DNA of 64,000 nt from Perognathus longimembris pacificus (lineage: Eukaryota; Chordata; Mammalia; Rodentia; Heteromyidae): assembly GCF_023159225.1 (NCBI RefSeq), contig NC_063181.1, forward strand, positions 19,990,073 through 20,054,072. The letters run 5' to 3'. Positions 23,031 to 36,914 of this stretch are shown here, piece after piece. Numbering within the stretch: position 1 is the first letter of the stretch; the number at the start of each line of letters is the position of its first letter. Below the pieces are notes generated by a model, which saw only the letters and a program-made list of their open reading frames with translations, was not told where the DNA came from and did not search any database. A program made the translations under genes and the position numbers.

Positions 23031-23657
23031 TTTGCTTTTTATTGATAAACAGAAAATTGTTATTACACAATGACTTACTATTCAGGTCATCCAGTGACAT
23101 ATTTGTATGTAATTACTAGGCAAGGGAATGGTCATTGAGCAATTGCAAAAAAATAAAAGTCTTGAAAAACAAAATTAGTTTCATCAGTTTCCTATCAACA
23201 ATTGGTATATTTTCCTTAGGAATTTATCCTTTACAAAACGTCTTGGAGTTTACAGAAAATCTAGTATGGCATATTAATGGATAGAATCCTTTTTCTGTTA
23301 ATGAAGCCAGTTGAAATTATTAAATTCTAAACGAATATATAAATAAATGCTTTTGCTCCTTGAAGAAAAAATAAATAGTATAATAAATAGTATAATATTA
23401 TAATAAATAATAGTATAATATTGAAAATTCCAATAAATCCAATATAGGGGAGAATACATTTAAAATGAAATAATAGAGTTTAGCAGTCCAGAAATCATAT
23501 GAGAAACCTGAGTCCATGGGAGTAAGGATAGACAAGTGAAGACAATAGGAAAAACACTGCAAAGTGTTAAGTAATATTTATATATTTTGGTTTAAATGTT
23601 ATTGATACTAATATTAATTATGTTGATGTGTGTTATTAAAATAATAACTGATAATTC
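23031..23657. other. unique interval with AT repeats
   Basis: Contains a short TAATAAATAG/TATAATA-rich tract at about 23370-23425. Nothing else is recognised. Confidence 0.5.
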
Positions 23658-24222
23658 TTAAATGGACTCTATGTTTTCCCTCACAGGGAATAATTAGCAC
23701 AGGTTTAGGCTAGTCACAGCAGAGGATCACAAGAGCCTAATAGCTATGTCCCTATGAATGTATAAGATAATGCTAAGTTAAATGAACTCCATGTTATGGA
23801 AACGACTGTTATATCACTGTTGCAATTACTTTCAACATGCCATGTGAAACTAAAGCTTCATTGTTGATGATCCTCTTGTATCCCCTTCCTGTGGTTGTAC
23901 CTGCACTATCACTGTATCTTATCTGAATACATTGGAAACTGTATATACTGGTATTAGAACTAGGGAAGTGCAAGGGAATACCAAAATCGAAAGCCACAGG
24001 ATAAAAAGACAAACGACTACAAAAGTAATACTTGCAAAACTGTTTGGTGTAAAGCAACTGAACAACTCATGGCGTGGGGGGGAAGAGGGAAAGGGGGAGT
24101 TGGAGGGGAAATGAGGGAGGAGGTAACAAACAGTACAAGAAATGTATACAGTGCCTAACATATGAAACTGTAACCTCTCTGTACATCACTTTGACAATAA
24201 ATAAGAAAAAAAATTAAATGGA
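23658..24222 (+). mobile_element. 5'-truncated L1 (3'UTR and ORF2 tail)
   Basis: Begins in GGACTCTATG near the end of ORF2, passes GGGAATAATTAGCACAGGTT, and carries the complete family 3'UTR with its G-rich tract at about 24073-24122. It ends CACTTTGACAATAAATAAG plus A-rich tail. The direct repeat TTAAATGGA at 23658-23666 and 24214-24222 is the likely TSD; part of it may be shared with the L1 end. Low divergence from the other copies suggests it is fairly recent. Confidence 0.92.
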
Positions 24223-25203
24223 GAAATACTATTTTTCAACTGTGTTTTATCTTAGATTGTATGTATTTTTAAACATAATTTGCTGTCTTAGAAAATATCT
24301 TTTTTTTACATTTAACATGGGCATTTTGAATTTTCATTGATCCGTACAATGTCAATGAGGATATTTGGATAATGACTACAAAATAAAATGATAATGTTGC
24401 AAATATTTAGATATGAAAAATGAGAAAAGTGACACCATCAATAACCTCTTCCCCTACATATATCTCTTGGTAACTCTGTTATTATTGGAGAGAAAGAGAG
24501 AAATAGTGTAATACTGGAGCCCATAAATTTTTTATGAAGCTCTTCTTCGTGGAGCCAGGATATAAACTGTGTGTGGCATAGAGATTTCTGAATGATTTGT
24601 GATCCATAAAATATCATAAGTTTGTTTTTTTTTTCAGTCAGGTGGTCTCTGACTTGACCCAGAGAAGCCATGACAACTCTGAAGACCCGTTATGTATAGT
24701 AGCCACAATATAGACTCCAGTGAAACAGTAAATTTGTGTTAAATTTGGAGAGTAACTTCCTTCCATGCAAGATGATCCAATTAAAACTTAAAATACTTTA
24801 TAATGCTTTTGAGACAGAATAAAATAAATATGAGACATGCTTTTACTAAAAAATAATCAATAGTGTTCATAAATAGCAAAATTGGGCTCATGGAAGATTA
24901 AAATATGTTTTAACCCTTCACTAGAATCTTTTCATTCAAGGGATTTTGGTAATGAATGAAACAAACTTCACTTCCAAAACCAATCTCAACCTCCCACATG
25001 GTTTTAGTGTTCAAATAACTAGTGCATTTTAGTTTACTATACATTCTAAGTCAAATTTAAGATTTGTTGAAAACTATTATGTTAGAAGTAATCTAGGAGT
25101 AATAGATTCTTCTCCTTATTGGCTTTCTCAAAAGACACCTTTGTCTTTAAAGAATGAATTATATACTGAGTTTACTCCAAGGCACAGCAGTGAGTTAATG
25201 TGA

Positions 25204-25251
<48 letters not shown>

Positions 25252-26587
25252 TAACTATGCAAATTGTCTATCTTAATTATTTTATATTATAGTTGGGTTA
25301 TTTGAGTTTCTTTCTACTCTGTTTGGATATATCATGGGATTCAGAATTCTCATCTAGTTTTCTCTAGAACCACGAAAGCAGGAGGTGGCTTGCACATCTG
25401 CATGTAGACTCAGTAGAGCTAATAATGTTCTGTCAACTCCAAACACTACTCTATCAGGAGCAAGAATAATCTTTTGCTCAAGTAGCTTAATGCATGGAGA
25501 TAGTCAGGTGCTCATATTTGTCTACATTTTAAGGCTCATGAATTCCTCAACTCTATTAATTTTATAAAAACTTCAAATAAAGTTTGCATAATTCACTGGT
25601 CCCTCTTGCATCAAAATCTAAGCTACTCAAAAGACTAAGATCTGAGCATCTTATTCACCTTATAATGGAATTTTTCCCAGGGTGAGTTTTATAAATGACT
25701 AGAATGTGTTTGTAAATCAGTTTGCCAAACTTTCTGAAAATATTTTGAAATTCATGTTAATTATCTCAGATATCACAGAAGCTTTACATAAATTTGACAC
25801 AAACAAGATACATGTGAAGAATTTCTTCTTTCTTTAATTCTCTTTGAAACATTTAATTTACATTAATTTACCTGGCTGGAAACCATTGATTGCTTCTTGA
25901 TTTCTGTTTCCAGTCAAAGTCCATGTGATTAAAAGTAATCTTGAAACTGTAAAACATATATTTTTAAACATTAATTACATAAAAAAGTAATAGTAATAGA
26001 TACTCTTACGCATGTGGAGCCAGAATTTTACACTCCACATGTTTCAATCAGTACCGCAGTATGGGGATATCTGAGTATGTTGGGCTTTATGTTAAATTAT
26101 CCTACCTTATATTTTTTGAATAAGCTTTAATCTCGTTTGCACAAATATGTTTTTTCCCTTTCTGTTACTTTTTTTCAGTTTCTTTTCATATTCTCTCTCC
26201 TCTGTGAAGAAAAATCAACCCTTGTCAAATTAATTAACTTTACAACACATACTTCTAAACAAAAAACTTTTCAATATATTACATTTTCCATTGATTATGG
26301 AAATCTACAGGTTTTATCTATATAAATGGTTTATGAGTAGGTTTTCAATTACTTTATGACACTGAGCGAGTCTAAAGTATTACAAATTATAAAGTAGGCC
26401 TAAAATATTTTCCCACCTGCTACTTTACCAAAGAAATGTGTTGTCTAAAATAAAGCATGTTTCAAACAACAGCCCATTCAATTATTTAAAAGTATACAAT
26501 ATAACTCATTACTCCCAGCAGCAGAAGAAATTATCTAGTACCGTGTATGGCTTCAGCGTTCCTTCCAGTTCTGTTCGTCACTGCTTT
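24223..26587. other. unique interval with minor repeats
   Basis: Contains a (GT)n run at 25205-25250 and a short B1-like fragment at about 25618-25652 (AAGCTACTCAAAAGACTAAG, then ATCTGAGCATC). A minus-strand 77-codon frame at 24438-24671 matches nothing I recognise. Confidence 0.5.
25205..25250. repeat. (GT)n microsatellite
   Basis: Essentially pure GT dinucleotide run. Confidence 0.97.
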
Positions 26588-26855
26588 TTGTTGTTGTTGT
26601 TGTTTTGGGTTGTTGTTGTTGTTGTTGTTTAGATAGAAGTGCCTTGCTTCCTTGAACATATACCTGAGTGTTAACCATTTATGTTAGATTTCTTGTTGTA
26701 ACTAAGATAACAAATGTATGCCAACTGGTTCAGATCTTGACTAAGGAAGGGTCTCCTGAACTTCTCAGCCTCTATTCACCATTATCCCAACCTCAGCCTC
26801 CCACATAGATAGGAGTGCATGTATTAGAAATGAGCTTCTAGCCTATACTGGCATT
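26588..26855 (-). mobile_element. diverged B1-like SINE with (GTT)n tail
   Basis: A (GTT)n tract at 26588-26630 looks like an expanded A-rich tail read on the opposite strand. Beyond it lies antisense B1-type sequence (CCTCAGCCTCCCACATAG, AGGAGTGCATG). The middle is too diverged to say whether a Geo half is present. Confidence 0.5.
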
Positions 26856-27358
26856 TAAATTAAAAACACTAATTATTATTTCTTGTACTTCATGGGGTGT
26901 CAATAAAACAATTCTATTCGGTATTACAATATTCAAACAATTCTGGTATGTGTGTGTGTCCATCTGCCTTTCTTTTGCTACCACATTCTTAAGGCATATT
27001 TTCAAAATTAACCAGTATATTCCTGCTGCTTTTAGTGATTACTTTTGAGATTTTTAGTTTAGAAGAGTACTTTGTAGTTACTCTATTACAAGTTATCTTG
27101 GTTTTTTATGTTCCCTTTTTCTTCCAACAAAAACACCATAGAAAGACCATATCTTGCAAAGAAGATGGTAGATGGTTTCAGAAACTTACGATATATTTCA
27201 ACATGTAAAAATTCACCAATCATTAAATTAAAGTCACCAATCTTGAATTAAATCATTCTAATTCATGTTTTAAATAAAAAACTGAAACCACATTTGAAAA
27301 TACTTTCCAATTATGTAAATGCCACATAGACATATTATGTGTGTATGTGCATGTGTTG

Positions 27359-27580
27359 TTTCTGGGGCTTTTACTCAGGGCCTGGGTGCTTTCCATGAGC
27401 TATTTTTTTATTTCAAGGTTCTACCACTTGGGCCATAGTACCATTTTTGTCCTTTCTGGAGCTAAATTGGAAATTAGGGTCTCATGGATTTTCCTACCCA
27501 GCCTGCCTTTGAGACACAATCCTCCGATTTCAGCCCCTTGAATTGCTAAGGTTATAGGCATGAGCTACTAGTGACTGGCT
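27359..27580 (-). mobile_element. B1-Geo SINE
   Basis: On the plus strand: antisense Geo (TTTTACTCAGGGCCTGGGTG, CTACCACTTGGGCCATAG), then antisense B1 (CCCAGCCTGCCTTTGAGAC, GGTTATAGGCATGAGCTACT). Order and orientation fit one minus-strand composite. Confidence 0.75.
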
Positions 27581-30500
27581 ATCAATAAATATTAATAAAT
27601 CTTAAAAATAAAATATTAATAATAAACTCACTATTCGTGTGAAAAGTCAGATACTTTGTTACTATAAAAGAAAAAAACTATAAAAATGCACTGTACTTTC
27701 AAACACAACAAATATATTTAATTATTATTTTATTTTGTTTTTTCAAATGATATAAATTAGAATACTTTGGTCAGTTCTTATGAATAAACTAGTAGAGAAA
27801 ATATAGATTCTGTAATTGCATGCTATTTGTATTTAAAGTTTTTCCATATAATAATTATTCCTATCCATTTCCTTAAGTAATTTCTACAAAATAATAATCA
27901 CACAAGGACTGAGACTGAATCCTTTCCACGTTCTTTGAAAATTGTCTTTAATTTTCCAAAAGCTATTGTGTATGGCATTGTTGGTTTTGTGTTGTCTAAC
28001 TTACAGTTCTATACATCAAAAAAAAAAAAAGACACACTATTGTGGAAACACATCATTGTAGAAACTTTAAATACCATTTTTCCTCATAGTGATACCATAT
28101 GATATATAAAATGAGGTGCATATATTAAATGGGGATTAAGTGAGGTATTCAATAAAATATAGCAGTAATATTTTAAGTTGTTTTTTTTCTTTATTTGGAT
28201 ATAACATAAAATTTTAATTAGATGAATTTGTTTACTCACCAGAAGATGTTGTATAATTTTATTTTTATTATAAGTATTATATTGCTACATGTGTGATTTT
28301 CTTTGGTTTCTTACGTTATGCATGCTCAGAGAAATAGATCAAGAAAAAAATTAAAGGCAAAAATGAGCTTACAAAATTACTATGGAAGTAATAAAAGAAT
28401 AGGGAGAGGAGAAAGAGAGCATTTTATCCAGATTAGTTTCTAAAAATGTAGGAACAATATTTTTGGTTGATTATTAAGTGATATCTCACTAGGGAAACAT
28501 AGGACCATATTAGAACAATCTCATTAGCAGAATTCTCCTGAGAAAAAGATCCTGTTCAAAATGTTTCTTAATATTTAAATTTCTTCCAATTAACCTATCC
28601 TAGGCTTTCTATTATGCATGTGCTTTGCAAAAATTTTTGGTACATAATACCCAAAGTACATTCTTTCATGAGGCCCAAGTTAAATGATACACATTTAATA
28701 TATACATGGCTTTGATTTTAATGTCACTTCGAAATTAGAGATATGCATATATATTACATAAGCATCATACATATATTCATATACAATTACATTTCCTTGT
28801 AGATAAGAGTACATAGTTCAAAGGGAACTTAGAGCAGAAACTTTCTTACTGTATCAAGCTGATAATAGACTGTAGAATTACATTGCATGTATAATCAATG
28901 ATTAAGACTGACACTCATGAGAAAACATAGCATTAACATTTTGCTTAATATTTAAAGTATATGTTCAGAGTATAATTTACAAGTTACTTGGGCCATTCAG
29001 AAGTGAGTGGGATGTTATTGAAATAAACAGGAGGTAATCTCAGGAGTTATAGCTGAAATATTTACTCAATAAGAAAAAATGTCTATATGTTGTATGTTCT
29101 TGTCAGAGTATATGGGGGAGTTTCTACTTTGCTCGTGTAGTGAATGTAAACAAGTGTTCTTTTGCATAGATTTTTATCATAACTTTATTGTGTATGAACT
29201 ATGCTTTGTTGGTTCTCCATTTATGATGCTGATACAAAACACCAACACTTACTTTGTTATCAAGAAGGTATACTAATTTCACTTTACATCATTATTTCTC
29301 TTTGTGTGTAAAACTATAGTCAAACAATAACTTTTAAAACTGCTATTTTAGTTCACATCTATTTCTATCGTTACCCCAAAATTACTATTCTCTTAATTTT
29401 CAAGTTTGATGAAAAAGAATCCTAGAAATCTGCTGACCTTCAAATTTGGTAAGGTTCATTTCACTTTTGCTATTGCTAGGAATGGTTTTCCCTAAGAGAA
29501 AACACACTGCAAGATATCTACACACTTTCTAGTGAATTAAAACAATTCTCTGAAATTTCATTCTGATTTTATAATAGTATTATAAATTTTGCTTTGAAAA
29601 TATTTAGAAATAGAAATAAAGACAACAGTGCAACTTTCTGAGTAAGAAATCCCTGTTCTATGAGTTTATTTTTATTCATCCTATCATTCATATCATAAAC
29701 CTCATAATCTTATCTTTCAAATGTGAATTATTTTCCAAAACTAACATTTTTGCTTAATATGTTGTTCACACTTTCATTTCTTAGATATTAGTCTTCTGAA
29801 TAGCTAGAATTGCAATCATGAGACTCCAATACCCAGCTTTATTTTTTAATCTTAAATCAGTGTATCAACATTCATATATATGAACGACTCTATGTGTATA
29901 TTGTTCCTTGGTTTACATCAAGCTAATGATTTCACCTGTTCTTTTTAGCTATGTTCAATGTGCCCATCCAAGCAGTCATTCATCTTGTGATTTACTTTCC
30001 TCAGCCTACTCTCCCTGCTAGTTTATACAACAATATAAAGGGTGTCATTGTTAAAATTCAGTTATTGTCATACAGACAAATTCCTTCTAGGGACTGTTCT
30101 CCTAGGATTTGCTTTTTTCATACTCTCATAGGTATATTCTAGAGAGAGCTCCTAAAATCATAATCAATATTTTTCTAGAATTAATGACTTATTATTAATC
30201 CATTTGTTCATTACTTTATCTCTTTAATCTAAGAAACACTGGTATTTAGGGGAGGGGTGATACCAACAGATTTTCTGATAAATTCCAGGTACTGTCCTAG
30301 TGTCTATCATACCTCCTCAAACTGAATGATATAATATATAATTATTGTAATTAATTAAAGTTTCTACAGGAAAGATACTATAGATCTTAAATTTCTAATA
30401 ACTCTTCAAAATTCTCAGTTTGCTGAATTGAAGCAATATAGTGAACAATAAATCTAAGTTAAGGGGAAATCTGTAAGGTTTTGTTGGGAGATGTAGTCTC

Positions 30501-32892
30501 CTACCAATTAAAGTGGACAGGCAGATAATATAAATAGAAATTCAAATAGGATTTGAATAAAGGGATTTAGAAACTTACTGAAGAAAGTTGCAGGAATATA
30601 ATAACTACTTGGAGCCTAGAATAATGCCTTCCTGTATACAGTTGACTTGTCCTTTCCCAAAGATAACAGGTCTATCATCCATGTTCAGAAATGTATCAAG
30701 AACAGAGCACTTGGGCATACCATGTTATCTACATTTGAGAGATTAAAGGGACTTAAATTTTTCTCCAACATACAACTCTCAAGTCTAGGATTCTAGGAGT
30801 GAACGCAAAGAAGGCTTAGATCCCAGTCCATGCTTGAACTGTCATGCAAGAATCAAGAATAAAATATTAAATACAAGTATCCTTGCTATCTATAAAATGA
30901 ACTTGTTTCAGAAAGATGATTGTTCCTGGATTCCTCATATGAGTTATCTAAAGTAGAGTCATAGAGGCAGAGAATAAAATAATAGTTGCCTAATCCAAAG
31001 GGCAAGGCAAGTTTGAGAGAAATAGGAAGTGTCTGTGCAATGGATATCAAAGACAACTACTTTTAATTATACTAGATGAATAAATTCTAGAGATCGGTTT
31101 TGCAATTGACTGCAATTAATTTTGCTAAGAACATGTTTTCACATACTAATAATTATAATTTTTTCCTTCTCAGTATTAAACTATTCCTGATATCCATCCT
31201 TAATTTGAAATCACCAAGTTGTTATTCAAATGGTCACTTTAAAACTACTAATGAGGGACCTGGCCATCCATTCTTGAGCAAATCCTCCCTTACAAAATAT
31301 GGCTAATGATTAATATACTTCTATGTACCAAATGTGTAGGCCTATGTAATCATTTCATAGATGGTAACATTTCATGCTTGAACAGGTTAATGTGTGCATA
31401 GTTGACTTCACAGAAGTTAACATTAACATTAGAAAAATGTATATTCGTTCCTAAAATTCAGTGGTATAACCTCCATGTACAGGCATCTCAAATCTTGAAT
31501 TAGTAATTGATTTGTTTATCGTACAAACTAATTTTCAACAGTCAGTTCCTTTCTCAACAATAACAAATAGAAACATGAATAAGCAAGGTTATTATTTACC
31601 AGACATAGCTCAATGCATCATATAATCAAATCCTTTGTAAGAACATCCTGCCACATAATCACATTGTGAAAATTGTCAAAGGCATTTTCATAAATATATA
31701 TTCATTTAAAGCCTTGGTAAGCTTGTTATACATTTTCTATTTTTTTCTTTTTTTTGTTATGTTCCAAATTCTTGTTTATAAAGTAATTACATTTCTTAAA
31801 GGTAGGCTTCAACTGTGAAAAAATAAATAAAACTGCTATTCACCTATACCAAATATTACCCTTCAAAGTCCAAAATATCAAATTATTTTGAATTGATTTA
31901 CTTATAATTTTCCCTTAGGATAATGTCTAAACAGTATAACTTCTTTGTAAGGTATTTTAACTCTAAGGTTTCTAAAATTTCAATAAATAATTTTGCTGAC
32001 TCACATTAAAATTTGATAGCAATACAATATACTAAGGGATGCCTACCAAACTTTAGAAACTTCACAAAGCTTATCAGAGTTTGAAAAGAATAAACTCCTA
32101 TATAACTTGTGATTTGGCCTTAGTTATATTCACCTTTGATGTAAAGATACTTCAGACATTATTCATTCTTGGCAACACTGACTGGCACAGCCCATAAGAT
32201 TCATGATGTTGGTTTAAATGACTGGGCCATAAATAAATCTAACCTACCACTAATAATAATGAAAAAATAATAAATTAATGAAAGCAAACACATAATATCT
32301 GAGGAAATAATGGTTATGTGATAGTCCCTGCTCTCATAAAAATTACTTATAAGCCCCCCAAATCACTTAATAATCAGTTATGACTCAACATTAACTTTTA
32401 AAATATTGAATATTTAGGCTTGAATTCCATACAATTATGGAAGAAAAAGTATAGAAGATTTGGTTTAAATGCCAAGGGAGCACTGGTTAATGAAATCTAC
32501 ATGAAGTAAACAACAAGAGGACAATGAAGTAAAACATAATGAATAAAGAAAGAGTATGACAGAGAAGCTCTACTAGTGGGTATGAAAAGATCAAAAAAGT
32601 ATTTTCAATGATCATAAGTGCCTTCAAATGAACAACTATAAGTTGGAATTTTTAGAAAAAGGCAGTTGACTTTTCTCTTACCGGTTGTAAAATTATTAGA
32701 AAAAATAGATGATTCCTACTTGGAATGAACATTTCAATTATATGTTTAGATTCAAGGACAGCATAGAATATTTCAAACACACCCACACTAAAGCTCTCAG
32801 GAAGCAGTATTCATTTCATCATTAAATTTACTTTCCATAGGAGTAAGATGGTAGTGATTGCATAATGGTGGACTAAAACATTATAGTGATTC
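27581..32892. other. 5.3-kb unique AT-rich interval
   Basis: The longest stretch with almost no recognisable repeat. A poly(A) run lies at 28019-28030, and a short B1-like antisense fragment may lie at about 29785-29840 (TCTTCTGAATAGCTAGAATT, GCAATCATGAGAC). No exon or RNA gene is supported. Confidence 0.5.
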
Positions 32893-34011
32893 CACGTCTG
32901 GGCATTTATGCAATGCTGAATCATAGGGTGGTTGTATGATTAGGCTTTTGAGGAATTTTGATACTGAATTTTGGAGTGTTTCAACAAGTTTACATTCCTA
33001 TGAACAGTGTAAAAAAGCTCATTTTTAGCCACTGATGTTAGTTTTCTTGATTATGGCCATTTTAATTAGTTGAGGTAGAATCTCAATGTTGTTTTGGTCT
33101 GTTTTTTCTTTATGTACAGAGAAGTTTTGAACATTTCTTCATGTGTCTATTATCCATTTTCAGTTCTTTTTTTTTTTGAAAGTACTCTCTTTAAATCATT
33201 AGGCCATTTATTAATTGGGTTTCTGTTTCATTCAGGGTTTATTATGGTCGGGGGTAATTTTTTTTGAGCTCTAAGAGTATTAACCATAGCCAAGATACAA
33301 ATTCAACACAGTTGGCTCTCCATGGATGAAGGAATCAAGAAAATGTGTTATATGTACACAGAGAATTTTATTTATCCATCAGAAAGAATTGTAGTGTACC
33401 ATTTATAAAGAAATGGAAAGACTTGGAAAAATAGAATGATGTTAAGTAAACCATACCAGAGAAATACCTTGCATGTTTTCCCTTATTTGTGGTAGCAAGA
33501 ATGTGCCTATAAATTTATGTGCAAATGCACCAGATAGTAAGCAAGGGGTTGCAAATGAATTAACTGAAGAGAAGTAGAGCCAATGCAGAGGGCAAATATT
33601 GTAATTCTTTAAAAAGACTAAGACAACGCCCAAGAAAATAAGTACCAGGAAATAGATATTTGCAAGAGGGGAGGGTGAGGCCAGGGGGAGAGGTATAGAA
33701 GAATGAAGTAAGGAATTGGGGTCAATGAAGGCAAGAATTCATTTTATATACCCCAAGCTGAGAAATTTAAGGGAAGACTTGGGTCAAACAGGTTGGAGAA
33801 GACATTGAAGTGATGACATGGATCAAAATTCATAGTACACATAAGCTTTGTTGAAAGTCAAAACAATTAAATATATAATCTAAGATTAAGTAAGGGAAGG
33901 AGTGGATTGGAAGGGATGGCAATGTCAAATGGAGTGACATTGATCAATATGTAACCATACACTACTTTGGTCAATTGGAACACATTTGTATAGATAAAGA
34001 TAATAAAAAAA
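32893..34011 (+). mobile_element. old L1 with 5' inversion (twin priming)
   Basis: Left part (about 32893-33270) is ORF2 C-terminal sequence in minus orientation. It is recognisable by AGGTAGAATCTCAATGTTG and TGTTTTGGTCTG, and by TTTACATTCCTATGAACAG. Right part (about 33275-34011) is plus-oriented: ORF2 end (ATCCATCAGAAAGAATTGTA, AAAGAAATGGAAAGACTTGG) followed by an older type of 3'UTR, ending ATAAAGATAATAAAAAAATA. The outer end of the inverted piece is, in L1 coordinates, just upstream of the start of the plus piece. High divergence means no TSD survives. Confidence 0.75.
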
Positions 34012-36415
34012 TACCCATACATAAATAAGAAAGCAATTTTTGAATGGTAATTATTGTTATGCACATTCAAATATATTATTTAAAAATATATTGAATTTTT
34101 GACAGGTATAATTATCTGAAGACAAGGGCAAAATGAAAAGATTTGGATTTTGTGACAGGGTATAGAAATCTGAAATACTATATAGTTTTCATGTGCTTCA
34201 GATACAACATTTCCAGGAATATAGTGTAGGAAACATTGTCTAAAAGATATGATCTTCAAGTATGCCATGCATTATAAGATTTTTAAGGATGGTCTTAGTT
34301 ATAAATTTTCTTTTTTTCCATTTTTTCTTTTCATTGATAAAGAAGAAGAGAGGATACAAATATATAATATATATTTATATTTAATATAAATATATATTTT
34401 ACTACGCAGATTAAAGTGAAAATATTAAGAAGACTGATCATAGAAAGAACAATTTAACTTAATTTAGGTAGCTAGACCTGCCGTGTCTGCAAGTATTACT
34501 TAATTAAAAATAGAAAACATGTATTTGGGTAATATATTTTTGAACTTTCTATCTAATTACAAACCATGAGTGCACTGACCTCATGCTGTTACTAAACAAC
34601 TAGAAATAACACAAAATATATTTTCTTAATGTTCCTCACAAAATAAGTGCCTTTAGCCAATTATAAGTAAGTGTTTACTTTCACATTTCCATTTAAGCAA
34701 ATATAGGTGTTGAAATTTAGAACCTTTGAAAAATTGAGCTTATTAAATTTCTGTATTAGTAGAAAAAGTTTTTGCAAAGAATTACTATGGGAAAGCTCTT
34801 CTAGCTTATGTATAAACTTATTTAAATCAACGAGTGATGTTTGAGCAAAATAAATTTTTGGACAATAAAATATAAATGTCAAAAATAAGCTATACTTTCC
34901 ATGAAAGTGTAAAAATTTTATTGTACTTAATCTTGTATATAATTGGTTACCGTTTAATGCTTAAATGAAAAGTATTTAAGATGATCAATTTATTTAATGT
35001 TGCATTCTATGCAATTGAAATTTAGAGTATTCAATTTTGCTTAGCAACCTTACACAATGTCCTGTTCTGTTCTGGTAAGCCACATTCTGGGGACAAGCAT
35101 TAGGAAATTATTAATAAGAAATGGCTTACATGGATACCAACTCAACTTGTTAAACTGTGATGATTTTATAGTCATGTCATGATGCCGTGTAATTGAAAAC
35201 TGTTGTCCCAAGGAAAGAATGATCAGATTTGAGTTTTTGCACATTGATCCCTCCCAGGATCTCATGCAGTTCGGAGTCCCCTTGGCCCACATATGTTTCC
35301 ATAAATGAAATAAACGTGTCATCATAAAATCCTTTTGGGTTATGTAGATTAGTTTCACTTTTACAAAGTATGGTCAAACCTTATCATATACAACATTGAA
35401 AACATTTATATATTAGTTATAAGATTGATTGGGCAGAATTGTTTGTAAATTACCCTAATGCTTATAGAAATAGAAAAAATAATGTTGTTAACTAAATATA
35501 TTAAAATATTTAATATCTGTTGAATGAATAAATATATTTAACAATGTATATGATTTTTAACTAACTTAATTGCATTCAATTTAAAAATCAATGTACTAAT
35601 TACTTTGAATTAATTTAATTTTATTTCCACCAATTCTACAGAATAATTCTTTAACAACAAAATAATTCATCAAGCCACAAAGCTTTATAGGAAATAGATA
35701 TATTATTTAGGGCAATAATACTAGAAGAGCTCCAATGATAAAATTCTATCGCTGATTTTTTTCTCTGTTCTTTTTTCTTTCTTGCCTAATAACCTATATC
35801 CTCCTTTCCTTTCTTGTTTTTTATTTCTCTTCACAGTTCAGTTAAAAATATATTCTTTCTTGAATTTTTTTCTATGATCAAATCTACTAATCAAGTATAT
35901 CACCTCAATATAAGGTTTCCAATCCTAAATTTGCCAAAAAGAGAGCAACATTTCTATTGTTTATTTACTACATGCCAAGTATAAATCTTGTCATAATGCA
36001 AGAATAAAGGTGAGAAGAGAATCACTGAAATGCAAGGGTGTGAAAATGTAAATGGATGACCATGAAAATAGTACCAGTAATACAATGATAAAATGCTAGA
36101 CATTACAATAAATCTTCCTGGAAATTTTACTAAAATCTAGGAAAATAGGAGAGGAATGTCAAACTTTTATAGAAAGGTTGTGACTACAGGTAAGGAACAG
36201 TAAGAGATACTGTATTCATGTGAAAAACTAGGCAATACTCAGCATAAAGGCAGTGCAGAGTGCCAGCAGGCAGATGCAGTGTGAATACCAAATAATCCTG
36301 AGAGACTCCTGTGAGGTCAGATAGAGCTGGAAGAGCACCAGAGTGTCCAGAAGTAAATCTGTAAGGGAAGATACAAAAGAAAGAAGGCAGGAACATTGGG
36401 TGACCTGCAAACAAT
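34012..36415. other. 2.4-kb unique AT-rich interval
   Basis: Contains an AT-rich tract at about 34355-34400. Two overlapping minus-strand frames at 35050-35377 are open for 66-102 codons, but I cannot assign them to any family. Confidence 0.5.
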
Positions 36416-36651
36416 TGTCTGAATTTATTTTTATTTTTATTTTTTTTTGCCAGTCCTGGGCCTTGGACTCAGGGCCTGTGCACTGTCCCTGGCTTCTTTT
36501 TTGCTCAAAGGTAGCACTCTGCCACTGAGCAACAGTGCCACTTCTGGCCGTTTTCTATATATGTGGTGCTTGGGAATCAAACCCAGGGCTTCATGTATAG
36601 GAGGCAAGCACTCTTGCCACTAGGCCATATTCCCAGCCCCTGTCTGAATTT
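36416..36651 (-). mobile_element. IDL-Geo dimeric SINE
   Basis: Antisense Geo (GCCAGTCCTGGGCCTTGGAC) then antisense ID (AACCCAGGGCTTCATGTATA, GCCATATTCCCAGCCCC). TSD TGTCTGAATTT at 36416-36426 and 36641-36651. T-rich tail at about 36427-36448. Confidence 0.95.
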
Positions 36652-36839
36652 TTTATTCAGAATAAATGCGGCATTCCAAGAAAACTAGGAAGACAACATA
36701 GGATTGGTTAAATAGAGTCTATGACATTTATTGGAGACATTTAGACTGTAACAGTAAAGCCAATTATAAGAAAGAGCAAGAGGAATCACAAGGTTACAGA
36801 GGAATCATTTTTGAAAAGTATTTTGATTCTAAATGTGCA

Positions 36840-36914
36840 TGCTAGTGTATATATATACATATACACATATATGTATATATAGCAAACTAATATATATGTT
36901 AGTATAGATAGATA
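36840..36914. repeat. AT/CA-rich simple repeat with GATA units
   Basis: TATATA/CATATA alternation followed by a short (GATA)n. The retroviral LTR inserted at the end of the GATA run. Confidence 0.85.

Noticed and set aside
24438..24671. 77-codon minus-strand frame as a possible gene
   Set aside because: No recognisable domain and no promoter or splice context.
35050..35377. Overlapping minus-strand frames of 66 and 102 codons, considered as a pseudogene or exon
   Set aside because: No family is recognised, no splice sites decide it, and open frames of this size can occur by chance. A protein database search would settle it.
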